Shown: one piece after another, positions 1 to 8,622 of the stretch
Position numbering within the stretch: the stretch's first letter is position 1
How the letters are laid out: each line of letters begins with the position of its first letter
Origin: Methylomonas rhizoryzae
GTDB lineage: Bacteria; Pseudomonadota; Gammaproteobacteria; Methylococcales; Methylomonadaceae
Direction: 5' to 3'
Assembly (NCBI RefSeq): GCF_008632455.1
Contig: NZ_CP043929.1
Coordinates: 2,542,001 to 2,606,000, forward strand
Length of the DNA: 64,000 nucleotides
Made by a program: the position numbers and the translations under genes
The notes under the pieces: model-generated
The model's database searches: none
Told to the model about the DNA's origin: nothing
Seen by the model: only the letters and a program-made list of their open reading frames with translations

Positions 1-1742
1 GGGGGAGGACGGCCGAGTTCGCCGGCCAAAGCGTTAATCTGTTGCTTCATGGTCAACATGGCCAATTCTCGGCCGACGGCGATGCGGTTGAAACGCTCCA
101 GCATTTCATTGCGTTGATTTAGCCGGGTTTCCGCCATTTTACGATCGGAAATATCGTGCTGGACCGATAACCAAACCGGGCCCCAAACCGGCATTTCGTG
201 ACGGGATATATCGGCATAACTCCAGAAAATGCTGCCGTCCTTGCGGCGGCTGAGCCATTCTCCTTGCCAACGTCCGCTTGTCCGAAGTTGTTCGATGATC
301 TGACCGGCAACTTCCGCCGGTGTTTGCTTCGTGGTTTGCGCGCTGAGCATGGCAAGATCACGTTCGAGCAGTTCGTCGATCCGATACCCGAACATGGCAG
401 CAAAGGCCGGATTGGTAAACAAAATACGTCCGTCGCCGCCAATGACGTTGATGCCCTCGGTAAGGTGGGCGAGTATTTCCGCTTGCAGCTGCACCGCCTG
501 TTGCGTCCGCTGCCGTTCCTCGATTAACTTAAGCTGCGCCTGCTGATCCTGCAAGGTGAGCAAGGTACCGCCGATCGCCAACACCAACAGACAAATCAAC
601 AGCAGTCCGGCCGAGTCTTTACTGGCATTGGCGTAAAACTCGGCGCTATCTTTTTTGACGATTAAAAACCAATCCGTACCGGGTACCGGGTAAGCTACGG
701 CAACCGACGCTTCGCCGCGGTAATCGACGCCGCTGATCAATTCTCCGGGCTGTTTAGCGCCTTGCAGTAATTGACTTGACAGCAAATCGGCATCAACCAG
801 CGGCTGGCGCAAGGACAGAGCCGCGTTCTGACGGTAACGCAATGCGCTGAGGTATAAGGCATCGGCGCCATCCCGGCGCAGCAGCAAGGATTCGCCGCTA
901 GCTCCTGCATCCGGCCCTGCTTGCAACAGGGTGAAGAGCCGGTCAAGCGGTTCGGTGCGCAACACTACGACCGCCAATATTTGTTGATCGGCGCCAATAG
1001 GCACGACAAAATCCAAATGAATTTTCCGTTCGGCATCCGGATAGAGTTCGGTACGGACAACGCCGCCTGCCGTGCCCGCTTGCTGAACCGCCGCGAGCAG
1101 CGGCGGCGAAATATCTTCCGCAGTCGCTTTCGAAGACCAAAGTTTACGTCCGGACGGGTCGAGAAATAAGGCGGAAGCAAACCCCATGGATTGCTCGTAT
1201 TCGCTCACCCAGATGCGTAAGTGTGTTGCGGCGGCTGCATTGCCAAGGATAAGCCATTGCTGTAGCAACTGCGCAAAATAGGCATTGCCGCGTAGATAGG
1301 CTGCATTCTTAGCATATTTTTCCAATTCGTCGGCAATACCGGCTGCATTGCGATTTGCAAAGGCTTTAATACGGGCCAGCTCGTCGCGCTGTTGCTGTTG
1401 CCAGTGATAGGTGATGCCGAAAGCCCCGGAACCGATGACGCACAAAGTCAACAGAGTGAAGGGCAGCCAGCGGCGAAAGCCCGCTTGCGACGTATAGGCG
1501 GCTGTTTTTAACGGTCTAAGTTCGAAACGCCGCAACAATCCGTACAACAATAACGAAGTGGCTGCTACGTACAACCAGCCTTTCAACATGCTGACCACGG
1601 CAAACTGGGCGGCATCTTGGATCAACAGTTTTAAAGCCCCGTCGGAAAGCAAGATCCATAGTGCGCCGAATACCGCGTATACGGTAACGATCAGTAAAGG
1701 CCCACCGGCATTGGCCAAGCGCTGTTTGGGGGAATCGTTCAT
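1..1742 (-). CDS. Membrane-anchored PAS sensor protein (C-terminus off window)
   Basis: The minus-strand frame starting at the ATG at 1742 (MNDSPKQRLANAGG) stays open to the left edge, giving at least 580 residues. A first hydrophobic pair lies at about residues 15-65, another at about 85-100, then a long periplasmic-like sensing region, a further membrane segment near residue 370 (LLLICLLVLAIGGTLL) and a PAS domain with the usual post-PAS RRKDGSIFW and DISDRK motifs. The last visible part (RELAMLTMKQQINALAGELG) resembles the linker that follows PAS domains in such sensors; whether a kinase or cyclase domain follows cannot be seen. It starts 22 bases after the stop of the HD-GYP response regulator upstream, so the two probably form an operon and a signalling pair. 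Confidence 0.85.
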   Translation of the reverse strand, partial: MNDSPKQRLANAGGPLLIVTVYAVFGALWILLSDGALKLLIQDAAQFAVVSMLKGWLYVAATSLLLYGLLRRFELRPLKTAAYTSQAGFRRWLPFTLLTLCVIGSGAFGITYHWQQQQRDELARIKAFANRNAAGIADELEKYAKNAAYLRGNAYFAQLLQQWLILGNAAAATHLRIWVSEYEQSMGFASALFLDPSGRKLWSSKATAEDISPPLLAAVQQAGTAGGVVRTELYPDAERKIHLDFVVPIGADQQILAVVVLRTEPLDRLFTLLQAGPDAGASGESLLLRRDGADALYLSALRYRQNAALSLRQPLVDADLLSSQLLQGAKQPGELISGVDYRGEASVAVAYPVPGTDWFLIVKKDSAEFYANASKDSAGLLLICLLVLAIGGTLLTLQDQQAQLKLIEERQRTQQAVQLQAEILAHLTEGINVIGGDGRILFTNPAFAAMFGYRIDELLERDLAMLSAQTTKQTPAEVAGQIIEQLRTSGRWQGEWLSRRKDGSIFWSYADISRHEMPVWGPVWLSVQHDISDRKMAETRLNQRNEMLERFNRIAVGRELAMLTMKQQINALAGELGRPP

Positions 1743-1764
1743 GGCCGAGCGCTACACTCCGCTC

Positions 1765-2892
1765 TTAAGTATTCTCGGCTATGGCCACAAACTCATCGAA
1801 ACCAGCCAAAAACGCGTCGGTCACGTCCGGATCGAAATGCCTTCCTTTTCCTTCAGCGATAATAGCCCGCGCGCGTTCATACGGCAGCGCCGGTTTGTAA
1901 GGCCGCGACGACACCAAGGCATCGAACACATCGGCCAGCGCCATGAGCCGGGCGGAAATAGGGATGGCATCGCCGACCAGACCGTCGGGATATCCGCTGC
2001 CGTCCCACTTTTCGTGGTGCCAGCGCGCGATTTCCTTGGCGATGCGCAAGAAGGCGACCGGTTGTTCGGCGTCCCGTTCCGCACGCTCTATGGCATCCGA
2101 TCCCAGCTTGGCATGGGTTTTCATCACTTCCCAGTCTTCGCCAGCCAGTTTGCCGGGATTCAGCAAAATGTTGTCGGGAATACCGACTTTACCAATATCG
2201 TGTAGCGGCGCCGATTTGACCAACATCGCAATATAGGCTTCCGTCAGAAAGTCGGCAAAGCGCGGATGCGATTGCAATTTATTGGCCAGAAGACGAATGT
2301 AGCCCTGAGTACGATGAATATGATTACCGGTTTCCGGATCTCGAGTTTCCGCTAGATGCGCTAAGGCCCGTATGCTGACGGTCTGTACCAATTCGTTTTC
2401 TTTCATCCGCTGCTGGACCTCGGCTTCCAGCCAGGCTTTATCATCCCGTAATCTGTCCCGTGCTTGCTTAAGCTCAAGATGGGTCCGAACTCGCGCCAAC
2501 ACAACGGGCGCCATAATGGGCTTGGTAATATAATCCGCCGCGCCTAGATCGAATCCGGCCAATTGATCTTCCTGGCTATCAAGAGTGGTAATAAAGATGA
2601 CCGGAATATCGTTGGTGAGTGGATCGGCTTTCAGTCTGGCCAAAACGGTAAAGCCATCCATGCCCGGCATCATGACGTCTAACAATATCAACGCAGGAAG
2701 CGGTTGCACGTTTGCCAGTTCTAAAGCACGTTCGCCGTTATTGGCTACCCTAACTCGATAAGTCGTTTGCAACAAGGCATCCATGAGCGCCAAATTGTCC
2801 GGTGTGTCATCTACCACCAAAATGGTCTGAGTGTCGCTGGATGCTTTATTTAAAGTAGGAACGCAAAGCTTGCTTTCTTGTTCCATTATCAC
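1765..2892 (-). CDS. HD-GYP response regulator (c-di-GMP phosphodiesterase family)
   Basis: This 375-residue protein has an N-terminal receiver domain (about 22-145) with the acidic pair in VVDDTPDN, the phospho-acceptor aspartate in LILLDVMMPGMDG and the conserved lysine in DYITKPI. A short helix leads to an HD-GYP domain (about 175-370) with HDIGK, HHEKWDGSGYP and ADVFDAL, all the metal and GYP motifs of active members. The family hydrolyses cyclic di-GMP when the receiver is phosphorylated. The start could be the ATG at 2892 or the one two codons later. The partial PAS sensor follows 22 bases downstream and is the likely partner; a large GGDEF-EAL protein lies at 15.9-20.6 kb. Confidence 0.93.
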   Translation of the reverse strand: MIMEQESKLCVPTLNKASSDTQTILVVDDTPDNLALMDALLQTTYRVRVANNGERALELANVQPLPALILLDVMMPGMDGFTVLARLKADPLTNDIPVIFITTLDSQEDQLAGFDLGAADYITKPIMAPVVLARVRTHLELKQARDRLRDDKAWLEAEVQQRMKENELVQTVSIRALAHLAETRDPETGNHIHRTQGYIRLLANKLQSHPRFADFLTEAYIAMLVKSAPLHDIGKVGIPDNILLNPGKLAGEDWEVMKTHAKLGSDAIERAERDAEQPVAFLRIAKEIARWHHEKWDGSGYPDGLVGDAIPISARLMALADVFDALVSSRPYKPALPYERARAIIAEGKGRHFDPDVTDAFLAGFDEFVAIAENT

Positions 2893-3329
2893 AATACCTA
2901 TTATGCAAGGATCTAAGTGAATTATCCCGCGCAGACTGAGACGCGCCTACTCGGGCTTGAATTCGCTACTCAGTACAGAGAGAAACGCGATGATGACCGC
3001 ATGCCGGGAGACAACTCCAATATCCCTTTGAAGGAATAAACAGCCGCAAAAGTTAATGCTGCTTGCTAGTTTGGCCACCCTTTACAAAGCCTAGCCCAAA
3101 TCCATTAGCAATAAAGGGTTTTGCATAATAATCGTAAACGGTTCGAATTCGCAAACCGCTGCAAAATTTTGTGAGGCGCTATACAGAGTCATAATATGCC
3201 GGCTGTCGCTTCCGTTATACGAATTCATTTTCTTCATAAGCAAATGCCTCTCTCAGCGCGTGCCGCCGCGGCCCGACCAGGATAGTAGCGTTATAATAGC
3301 GAGGTTATTTATAAAATGCTTCAGACCTT
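2893..3329. other. Intergenic region, no gene seen
   Basis: The 437 bases between the divergently read response regulator and hldE contain no convincing coding frame, RNA gene or strong hairpin. It must hold the promoters for both directions, but I could not assign boxes with confidence. Confidence 0.4.
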
Positions 3330-4760
3330 ATGCACTTACCGAATTACTCCGCCGCGCGAGTCTTAGTTGTCGGCGACTTGATGCTGGACCGTTACTGGCA
3401 CGGCCCGACCTCGCGGATTTCCCCGGAAGCGCCGGTGCCGGTGGTACACGTCAAACAACACGAAGAACGGGCCGGCGGCGCCGGCAACGTTGCGCTGAAC
3501 ATTGCCGCGCTGGGCGCCAAAGCCTCCCTGTTGGGTTTTGTCGGCCAAGACGAGGCAGCCGCGGCCTTGGAAGCTCTATTGAAAAAAGCCGGGGTACTCT
3601 GTCTATTTCAAGCGATTGCCAATTTTCCGACAATCACCAAATTACGGGTCATGAGCCGACATCAGCAATTGATCCGGCTGGATTTCGAGGACGGTTTTCA
3701 GCACGTCGACACCGATCCTTTGTTGCATTTGTTTCATGCCGAACTCACTCAATCCCAAGTCGTAGTGTTGTCCGATTACGGCAAAGGCACCTTAAGTCAG
3801 GTGCAACGATTCATACAGTTAGCCCGGCAAATGAAAAAGCCGGTATTGGTGGATCCCAAAGGCAGCGATTTTTCAATTTATCACGGCGCAAGCTTGATTA
3901 CCCCGAATCTAAGCGAATTCGAGGCAGTGGTCGGCCCTTGCCACGGCGAGGCACAAATCGTCGAGCGCGGGATGAACTTAATCAGGGAACTCGGTTTGGA
4001 TGCCTTGCTGGTTACCCGCGGCGAACACGGCATGACCTTACTCAACCACGCTGCCGAACCGCTGCATTTACCGACCCACGCCCGTGAGGTATTCGACGTC
4101 ACCGGCGCCGGCGATACCGTCATTTCGGTCCTGGCCGCCAGCCTGGCCGCAAAAACTCCGCTGGCGGAAGCCACTCAGCTAGCTAATGTCGGCGCCGGCG
4201 TCGTGGTCGGCAAACTCGGCACAGCCACCGTCAATATCGACGAATTGGCCACCGCTTTACAAGGCCCGCGCGCCCGGCACAAAGGCGTGTGCAGTGGGCC
4301 GGAACTGCTGGCACAGCGTACCGCAGCCAAAGCCAACGGCGAAAAAGTGGTCGCCACCAACGGCTGCTTCGACATCTTGCACCCCGGCCACGTCCGATAC
4401 TTGCAACAAGCCAAAACCTTGGGCGACCGTTTGATCGTGCTGGTCAACAGCGACGACTCGGTCAAGCGTTTGAAAGGCCCGGAACGGCCGGTCAACAATC
4501 TGGAACACCGTATGGAAATGTTGGCAGCTCTGGAGTGTGTGGATTGGGTGGCAGCGTTCGAACAAGACACGCCCGAGGAAGTCATAGCCCAACTGCTACC
4601 GGACGTCCTGGTCAAAGGCGGCGACTACACCGACATCACCGGCATAGCCGGCCACGCCAGCGTGCTGGCTGCCGGCGGAGAAGTAAAAATCCTATCGTTT
4701 ATCGAGGGACATTCGACGACGGGGATTATTCGGACGATAAAAGAAAAGCTGCAAAGTTAA
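3330..4760 (+). CDS. hldE: Bifunctional heptose 7-phosphate kinase / heptose 1-phosphate adenylyltransferase
   Basis: At 476 residues this has the full length of the fused HldE enzyme, which phosphorylates D-glycero-beta-D-manno-heptose 7-phosphate and later adenylylates the 1-phosphate, supplying ADP-heptose for the lipopolysaccharide inner core in the cytoplasm. The N-terminal ribokinase-type domain (about 1-315) shows GGAGNVALN and the anion-hole motif DVTGAGDTV. The C-terminal nucleotidyltransferase domain (about 340-475) begins with NGCFDILHPGHVRYL, containing the HxGH catalytic motif, and ends with VKGGDYT and EGHSTTGIIRTI. An ATG at 3330 fits the domain start. It is transcribed alone, facing the nqr operon. 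Confidence 0.96.
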   Translation: MHLPNYSAARVLVVGDLMLDRYWHGPTSRISPEAPVPVVHVKQHEERAGGAGNVALNIAALGAKASLLGFVGQDEAAAALEALLKKAGVLCLFQAIANFPTITKLRVMSRHQQLIRLDFEDGFQHVDTDPLLHLFHAELTQSQVVVLSDYGKGTLSQVQRFIQLARQMKKPVLVDPKGSDFSIYHGASLITPNLSEFEAVVGPCHGEAQIVERGMNLIRELGLDALLVTRGEHGMTLLNHAAEPLHLPTHAREVFDVTGAGDTVISVLAASLAAKTPLAEATQLANVGAGVVVGKLGTATVNIDELATALQGPRARHKGVCSGPELLAQRTAAKANGEKVVATNGCFDILHPGHVRYLQQAKTLGDRLIVLVNSDDSVKRLKGPERPVNNLEHRMEMLAALECVDWVAAFEQDTPEEVIAQLLPDVLVKGGDYTDITGIAGHASVLAAGGEVKILSFIEGHSTTGIIRTIKEKLQS

Positions 4761-4805
4761 ATCACCTTCACTTTGAAGTTGAGCTATCAAAGTAAAGTAC
4801 AAACA

Positions 4806-4832
4806 GGGTGAGTAACATTTGCAAGCTCACCC
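4806..4832 (+). terminator. Hairpin downstream of hldE
   Basis: GGGTGAG and CTCACCC are separated by about 13 bases shortly after the hldE stop. There is no clear T run afterwards, so it is only a possible terminator. Confidence 0.4.
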
Positions 4833-4958
4833 GGACGGCTAAACTGGTAATAGACAGATACCGTATTTCGACGGAATCTTACCGGCAAGGGCTTTCACAA
4901 CACTAAAACCGCTTTTAAGATCAACCATTGCCGGACGCCGGACCGGCAATCGCTTCAA

Positions 4959-5153
4959 TCAAGCCTGACAATCGCTGCCTGCGGCCAGCTGTTCGGCTTC
5001 GAGTTTTTTCCTGGCATCGCATTTTTCCTTGCAAATGCAGTTACCTGTCCCTCCGCAGGAGCCTTTGATCGCGTGGCGGCCGAATATCACGCCTATCGCC
5101 ATAATAGCCACCACTACCAACATAAATAAAAACGTCACTAAAAAATAACTCAT
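4959..5153 (-). CDS. nqrM: Na+-NQR maturation protein NqrM
   Basis: The 64-residue protein has one N-terminal membrane helix (LFMLVVVAIMAIGVIFG) followed by the invariant KGSCGG stretch and three more cysteines (C-x-C-x3-C, plus one near the end). That is the pattern of NqrM (DUF539), a small membrane protein needed to mature the Na+-translocating NADH:quinone reductase, probably for iron delivery to the NqrD/NqrE Cys site. Position directly after nqrF is the family's usual place. A hairpin between nqrF and nqrM may reduce read-through. Short length is normal for the family. Confidence 0.9.
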   Translation of the reverse strand: MSYFLVTFLFMLVVVAIMAIGVIFGRHAIKGSCGGTGNCICKEKCDARKKLEAEQLAAGSDCQA

Positions 5154-5186
5154 ATCCGCTCTCCAACAAAAACGTGCCGGAACAAA

Positions 5187-5220
5187 AAACGAGGAGAACC
5201 GCTTAGGTTACTCCCCGTTT
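5187..5220 (-). terminator. Hairpin between nqrF and nqrM
   Basis: Read on the minus strand, AACGGGGAG pairs with CTCCTCGTT, with one mismatch, around a ~14-base loop and runs into TTTTTTG. This is a good intrinsic terminator just after nqrF, so nqrM probably receives only part of the operon transcript. Confidence 0.6.
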
Positions 5221-5243
5221 TAATAGTTCAGCAATAAACCGGG

Positions 5244-6464
5244 TTAGCCGCCGAAGTCGTCCAGGAAGATGTTTTCCCTATCCACTCCGTTTGCCAACAA
5301 CATGTTGATTACCGACGAGTTCATGATCGGAGGACCGCACATGTAGAACTCGCAGTCTTCCGGTGCCGGATGGTTTTTGATGAACTCCTCGAACAACACG
5401 TTATGGATGAAGCCGGTATAACCGGTCCACTCGTCTTCCGGCAAAGGATCGGACAAGGCCACGTGCCATTTGAAGTTATCGTTTTCGCGTTGCAGCATGT
5501 CGAAATCTTCGACGTAGAACATTTCGCGTTTGCTGCGGGCACCGTACCAGAAGGTAATTTTGCGTTTGGATTTCAACCTGCGCAACTGGTCGAAAATGTG
5601 CGAACGCATAGGCGCCATACCGGCACCACCACCGATGAATACCATTTCGGCGTCGGTATCTTTCGCAAAAAATTCACCGTAAGGACCGGATACCCACACT
5701 TGATCGCCGGGTTTCAGGTTAAAGATGAACGAGGACATGATGCCCGGCGGCGTGCCTTCCGGCGCGTTAGGCGGCGGCGTGGCGATACGCACGTTCAACA
5801 TGATTTCTTTCTCTTCCGGATAAGACGCCATCGAGTAAGCGCGCAAGGTGGGCTCCGTCACCTCGGATACATAACGCCACAGATTGAACTTGTCCCAATC
5901 AGGACGGTATTCCTCGGCGACCTGCATATCCGCGTACTTGGATACGTGCGGCGGACATTCGATTTGTATGTAACCGCCGGCGCGATAGTTGATCGCTTCA
6001 CCTTCCGGCAATTGCAACACCAACTCTTTAATGAAAGTCGCGACATTGTCGTTGGATTTAACCGTACACAACCATTTTTTGACGCCGAATACGCTATCCT
6101 CGACTTCGACTTCCATATCGGTTTTAACCGCTACTTGGCAAGCCAGACGCTCGCCGTGCGCCGCTTCGCGCTTGGTAATGTGCGACAACTCGGTCGGTAA
6201 AATATCGCCGCCGCCTTTGTGCACTTTAACCTTGCATTGGCCGCAGGAACCGCCGCCGCCGCAGGCCGAAGAAACAAATAGTTGATTATCCGACAACGCG
6301 TTCAATAATTTGGCGCCGGCCGGCACGTGTATCTTCTTTTCGTTGTTGATCAGAATTTCCACATCCCCGGCGGCTACCAGCTTGTTTTTGGCGCCGATGA
6401 TCATAAACACCAGCGCAATCACGATAGCCGTGAAGAAAATAACCCCTAATGCAATTTCTAGCAT
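5244..6464 (-). CDS. nqrF: Na+-NQR subunit F, NADH-binding flavoprotein
   Basis: This 406-residue subunit is the electron entry point of the Na+-translocating NADH:ubiquinone reductase: it oxidises NADH with FAD and passes electrons to a 2Fe-2S cluster. An N-terminal membrane helix (about 1-25) is followed by a ferredoxin domain (about 35-125) with SACGGGGSCGQCKV plus a later cysteine in RLACQV, then a ferredoxin-reductase fold with the FAD motif RAYSMAS, the nucleotide motif GGGAGMAPMRSH and the C-terminal EFYMCGPPIM. Length and motifs match the family. It is the last gene of nqrABCDEF, 12 bases after nqrE. Confidence 0.97.
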   Translation of the reverse strand: MLEIALGVIFFTAIVIALVFMIIGAKNKLVAAGDVEILINNEKKIHVPAGAKLLNALSDNQLFVSSACGGGGSCGQCKVKVHKGGGDILPTELSHITKREAAHGERLACQVAVKTDMEVEVEDSVFGVKKWLCTVKSNDNVATFIKELVLQLPEGEAINYRAGGYIQIECPPHVSKYADMQVAEEYRPDWDKFNLWRYVSEVTEPTLRAYSMASYPEEKEIMLNVRIATPPPNAPEGTPPGIMSSFIFNLKPGDQVWVSGPYGEFFAKDTDAEMVFIGGGAGMAPMRSHIFDQLRRLKSKRKITFWYGARSKREMFYVEDFDMLQRENDNFKWHVALSDPLPEDEWTGYTGFIHNVLFEEFIKNHPAPEDCEFYMCGPPIMNSSVINMLLANGVDRENIFLDDFGG

Positions 6465-6476
6465 TACGATACCCTT

Positions 6477-7085
6477 TTACAATTGAATTCCAGAGAACGC
6501 CATGAAGCCTAAAGACATCAAGCCTGCGGTGATGAAGGTGATGCCCAGGCCTTGCAACGCGGCCGGTACATCGCTGTATTTCAGTTTCTCGCGCACGCCG
6601 GCCATCAAGGTGATCGCCAGCGCCCAACCGAAACCGGAACCGACGCCGTACACCACGCTCTCGCCGAAGTTGTAGTCGCGCTCGATCATGAACAAACTAC
6701 CGGCCAAAATTGCGCAGTTCACAGTGATCAGCGGCAGGAAGATACCCAGCGCGTTGTACAAAGCCGGAACGAACTTATCCAGAAACATTTCCAGAATTTG
6801 TACGATCGCCGCAATCATGCCGATACAGCTCAACAAGCTTAAAAAGCTTAAGTCCACGCCGGTGATACCGAGCCAGGCCAGAGCGTCTTCTTTCAACAAG
6901 GTTTGATAGATGAACTGGTTGGCCGGCACGGTTAGGGTTTGCACCACCATCACCGCAACGCCCAAACCCATCGCTGTGGAAATCTTCTTGGACACCGCCA
7001 AGAAGGTACACATCCCCAGGAAGAACGACAGGGCCAGGTTTTCGATGAAAACCGCTTTAACAAATAAGGCAATATAGGCTTCCAT
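6477..7085 (-). CDS. nqrE: Na+-NQR subunit E
   Basis: This 202-residue membrane protein has six predicted helices and the family start MEAYIALFVKAVFIENLALS. NqrE pairs with the homologous NqrD as inverted-topology subunits in the membrane, where they hold an iron site between them and help form the sodium path. The motif NCAILAG matches the conserved cysteine helix. Its ATG overlaps the nqrD stop codon by one base (TAATG), implying translational coupling. Confidence 0.97.
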   Translation of the reverse strand: MEAYIALFVKAVFIENLALSFFLGMCTFLAVSKKISTAMGLGVAVMVVQTLTVPANQFIYQTLLKEDALAWLGITGVDLSFLSLLSCIGMIAAIVQILEMFLDKFVPALYNALGIFLPLITVNCAILAGSLFMIERDYNFGESVVYGVGSGFGWALAITLMAGVREKLKYSDVPAALQGLGITFITAGLMSLGFMAFSGIQL

Positions 7086-7753
7086 TAGTGATGCCCTCCT
7101 TCACCGTGAGCAATGGCCATAATTTTGAACTCGTTGTGTTCGACTTGTTTCGGTTTCCAAGTACGGAAGGCCCAGATGATCAAACCGATCACGAAAAACG
7201 CGCTAGGCGGCAACAACATCAAGCCGTTCGGCACGTACCAGCCGCCGTCCTTGACCAAGGGCAACACTTCGAAGCCGAGCAGTTTGCCCGAACCCAAGGT
7301 TTCACGCACCAGCGCCACCAGAATCAAGATCAAGCTATAGCCGGCACCGTTGCCGATACCGTCGATAAAGCTTTGCAGCGGCGGATTTTTCATCGCATAG
7401 GCTTCGGCGCGGCCCATGACGATACAGTTGGTGATGATCAAGCCGACGAATACCGACAGTTTTTTACTGACGTCGAACGCAAAGGCTTTCAACAACTGAT
7501 CCACCACGATCACCAGCGAGGCGATGATAATCATCTGCACGATAATCCGGATGCTGCTGGGGGTGTGCTGACGCACGGCGCTGATCGCCGCGCTGGAACA
7601 AGCCGTTACCGAAGTCAGGGCCAAGGCCATGATCAACGAGGTAGACATTTGCGAGGTTACCGCCAATGCGGAACAAACTCCCAGCACCTGCAAGGTGATG
7701 GGGTTGTTGTCGACCAACGGCTCGAATAATACTTTTTTGGTTTCTTTGTCCAT
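7085..7753 (-). CDS. nqrD: Na+-NQR subunit D
   Basis: From the ATG at 7753 (MDKETKKVLFEPLVDNNP) the product is 222 residues, with six hydrophobic helices and the conserved TNCIVMGRAEA stretch that carries the iron-site cysteine. The frame is open further upstream, but that start fits because AGGAG stands just before it and homologous NqrD proteins begin here. It lies 8 bases after nqrC and overlaps nqrE by one base. It works with NqrE in the membrane core of the sodium pump. Confidence 0.96.
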   Translation of the reverse strand: MDKETKKVLFEPLVDNNPITLQVLGVCSALAVTSQMSTSLIMALALTSVTACSSAAISAVRQHTPSSIRIIVQMIIIASLVIVVDQLLKAFAFDVSKKLSVFVGLIITNCIVMGRAEAYAMKNPPLQSFIDGIGNGAGYSLILILVALVRETLGSGKLLGFEVLPLVKDGGWYVPNGLMLLPPSAFFVIGLIIWAFRTWKPKQVEHNEFKIMAIAHGEGGHH

Positions 7754-7761
7754 GACGACTC

Positions 7762-8622
7762 CTAACCGTTTGCTTTGATTTTGTTCAGGTAAGGCGCAAA
7801 TCCTTCCGGCCCCATCCAATACAATATAAGGTTACTGACGCCGCGACTGGTCAACGTAGCGCCGGCCAAACCGTCAACTTTGTTGACCGCGTCGGGACGG
7901 CTGGTATCGACCGTGCCTTTCACCAGCGTCAAAGCCACTTCGCCGTTATCGCCGTAGACTTTTTTCCCTTTCCACAGCGCCCGCCAGTTGGGGTTGACCA
8001 CTTCGCCACCCAGACCCGGGGTTTCGCCTTGATCGTACAAGTTAATGCTTTGTACCGTTTGGCCATCAGCTTCCAAAGACAGGAAACCGTACATCGTCGA
8101 CCACAAACCGTAACCGTTGACCGGCAATATGATGGATTGCAACTTGTCACCGCTTTTCACCAGAAACACCTTAGCGACTTTCGCTTTACTACGAATGCTG
8201 GCGATATCTTTATCCGCAGGAATCGCTTCATTTTGTGCGGGGTCTTTTGCAGCCTTGCGTTGATCATATTCATCCACATTGCCGTCAACATATTCACCCG
8301 TCGCCAGATCGACCAACTTGGCTTCGATGCGTTCTTTAAAAGCCTGATCGATGTCGGTGCCTTCATCCAGCAAACCGGCCACGTCCAATATGTTTTTCTT
8401 CATGTCCAAGGCTTTGTTGTGCGACTGCAAAGGCCGCAAGGCAACGGTTGCTATCGACACCAATACCGCGCATACCAGGCACAACGCCAATGCAACGTTG
8501 ATGGTTTTTTCCAGACTGTCGTTGCTTAACGCCAGGATACGATCGGCATAAACTCTGAACTGCTCGTAATATTTACAAAGCTGCTCGTTATACTTGCAGG
8601 TTTTTTTCTCGGCATTAAGCAT
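7762..8622 (-). CDS. nqrC: Na+-NQR subunit C, FMN-carrying
   Basis: Using the ATG at 8622, which overlaps the end of nqrB by eight bases and follows a good AAGAAGGA site, the product is 286 residues. One N-terminal helix (INVALALCLVCAVLVSIATVAL) anchors a periplasmic FMN-binding domain. The motif DGLAGATLTSRGVSN near the C-terminus contains the threonine that receives covalently bound FMN in the family. An odd point is a stretch of about 33 residues before the usual NDS start, containing two cysteines (KTCKYNEQLCKYYEQ). It is either a real extension or a sign that translation begins further in at a non-ATG codon. Confidence 0.94.
   Translation of the reverse strand: MLNAEKKTCKYNEQLCKYYEQFRVYADRILALSNDSLEKTINVALALCLVCAVLVSIATVALRPLQSHNKALDMKKNILDVAGLLDEGTDIDQAFKERIEAKLVDLATGEYVDGNVDEYDQRKAAKDPAQNEAIPADKDIASIRSKAKVAKVFLVKSGDKLQSIILPVNGYGLWSTMYGFLSLEADGQTVQSINLYDQGETPGLGGEVVNPNWRALWKGKKVYGDNGEVALTLVKGTVDTSRPDAVNKVDGLAGATLTSRGVSNLILYWMGPEGFAPYLNKIKANG

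Noticed and set aside
1558..2205. 215-codon plus-strand frame across the sensor/response-regulator junction
   Set aside because: Covers the HD-GYP domain antisense; the sense frame has all catalytic motifs.
3260..4087. 275-codon plus-strand frame overlapping hldE
   Set aside because: It is an arginine-rich out-of-frame shadow of hldE.
5370..6200. 276-codon frame antisense to nqrF
   Set aside because: nqrF is unmistakable; the antisense frame is rich in arginine/histidine/phenylalanine typical of shadow frames in GC-rich genes.
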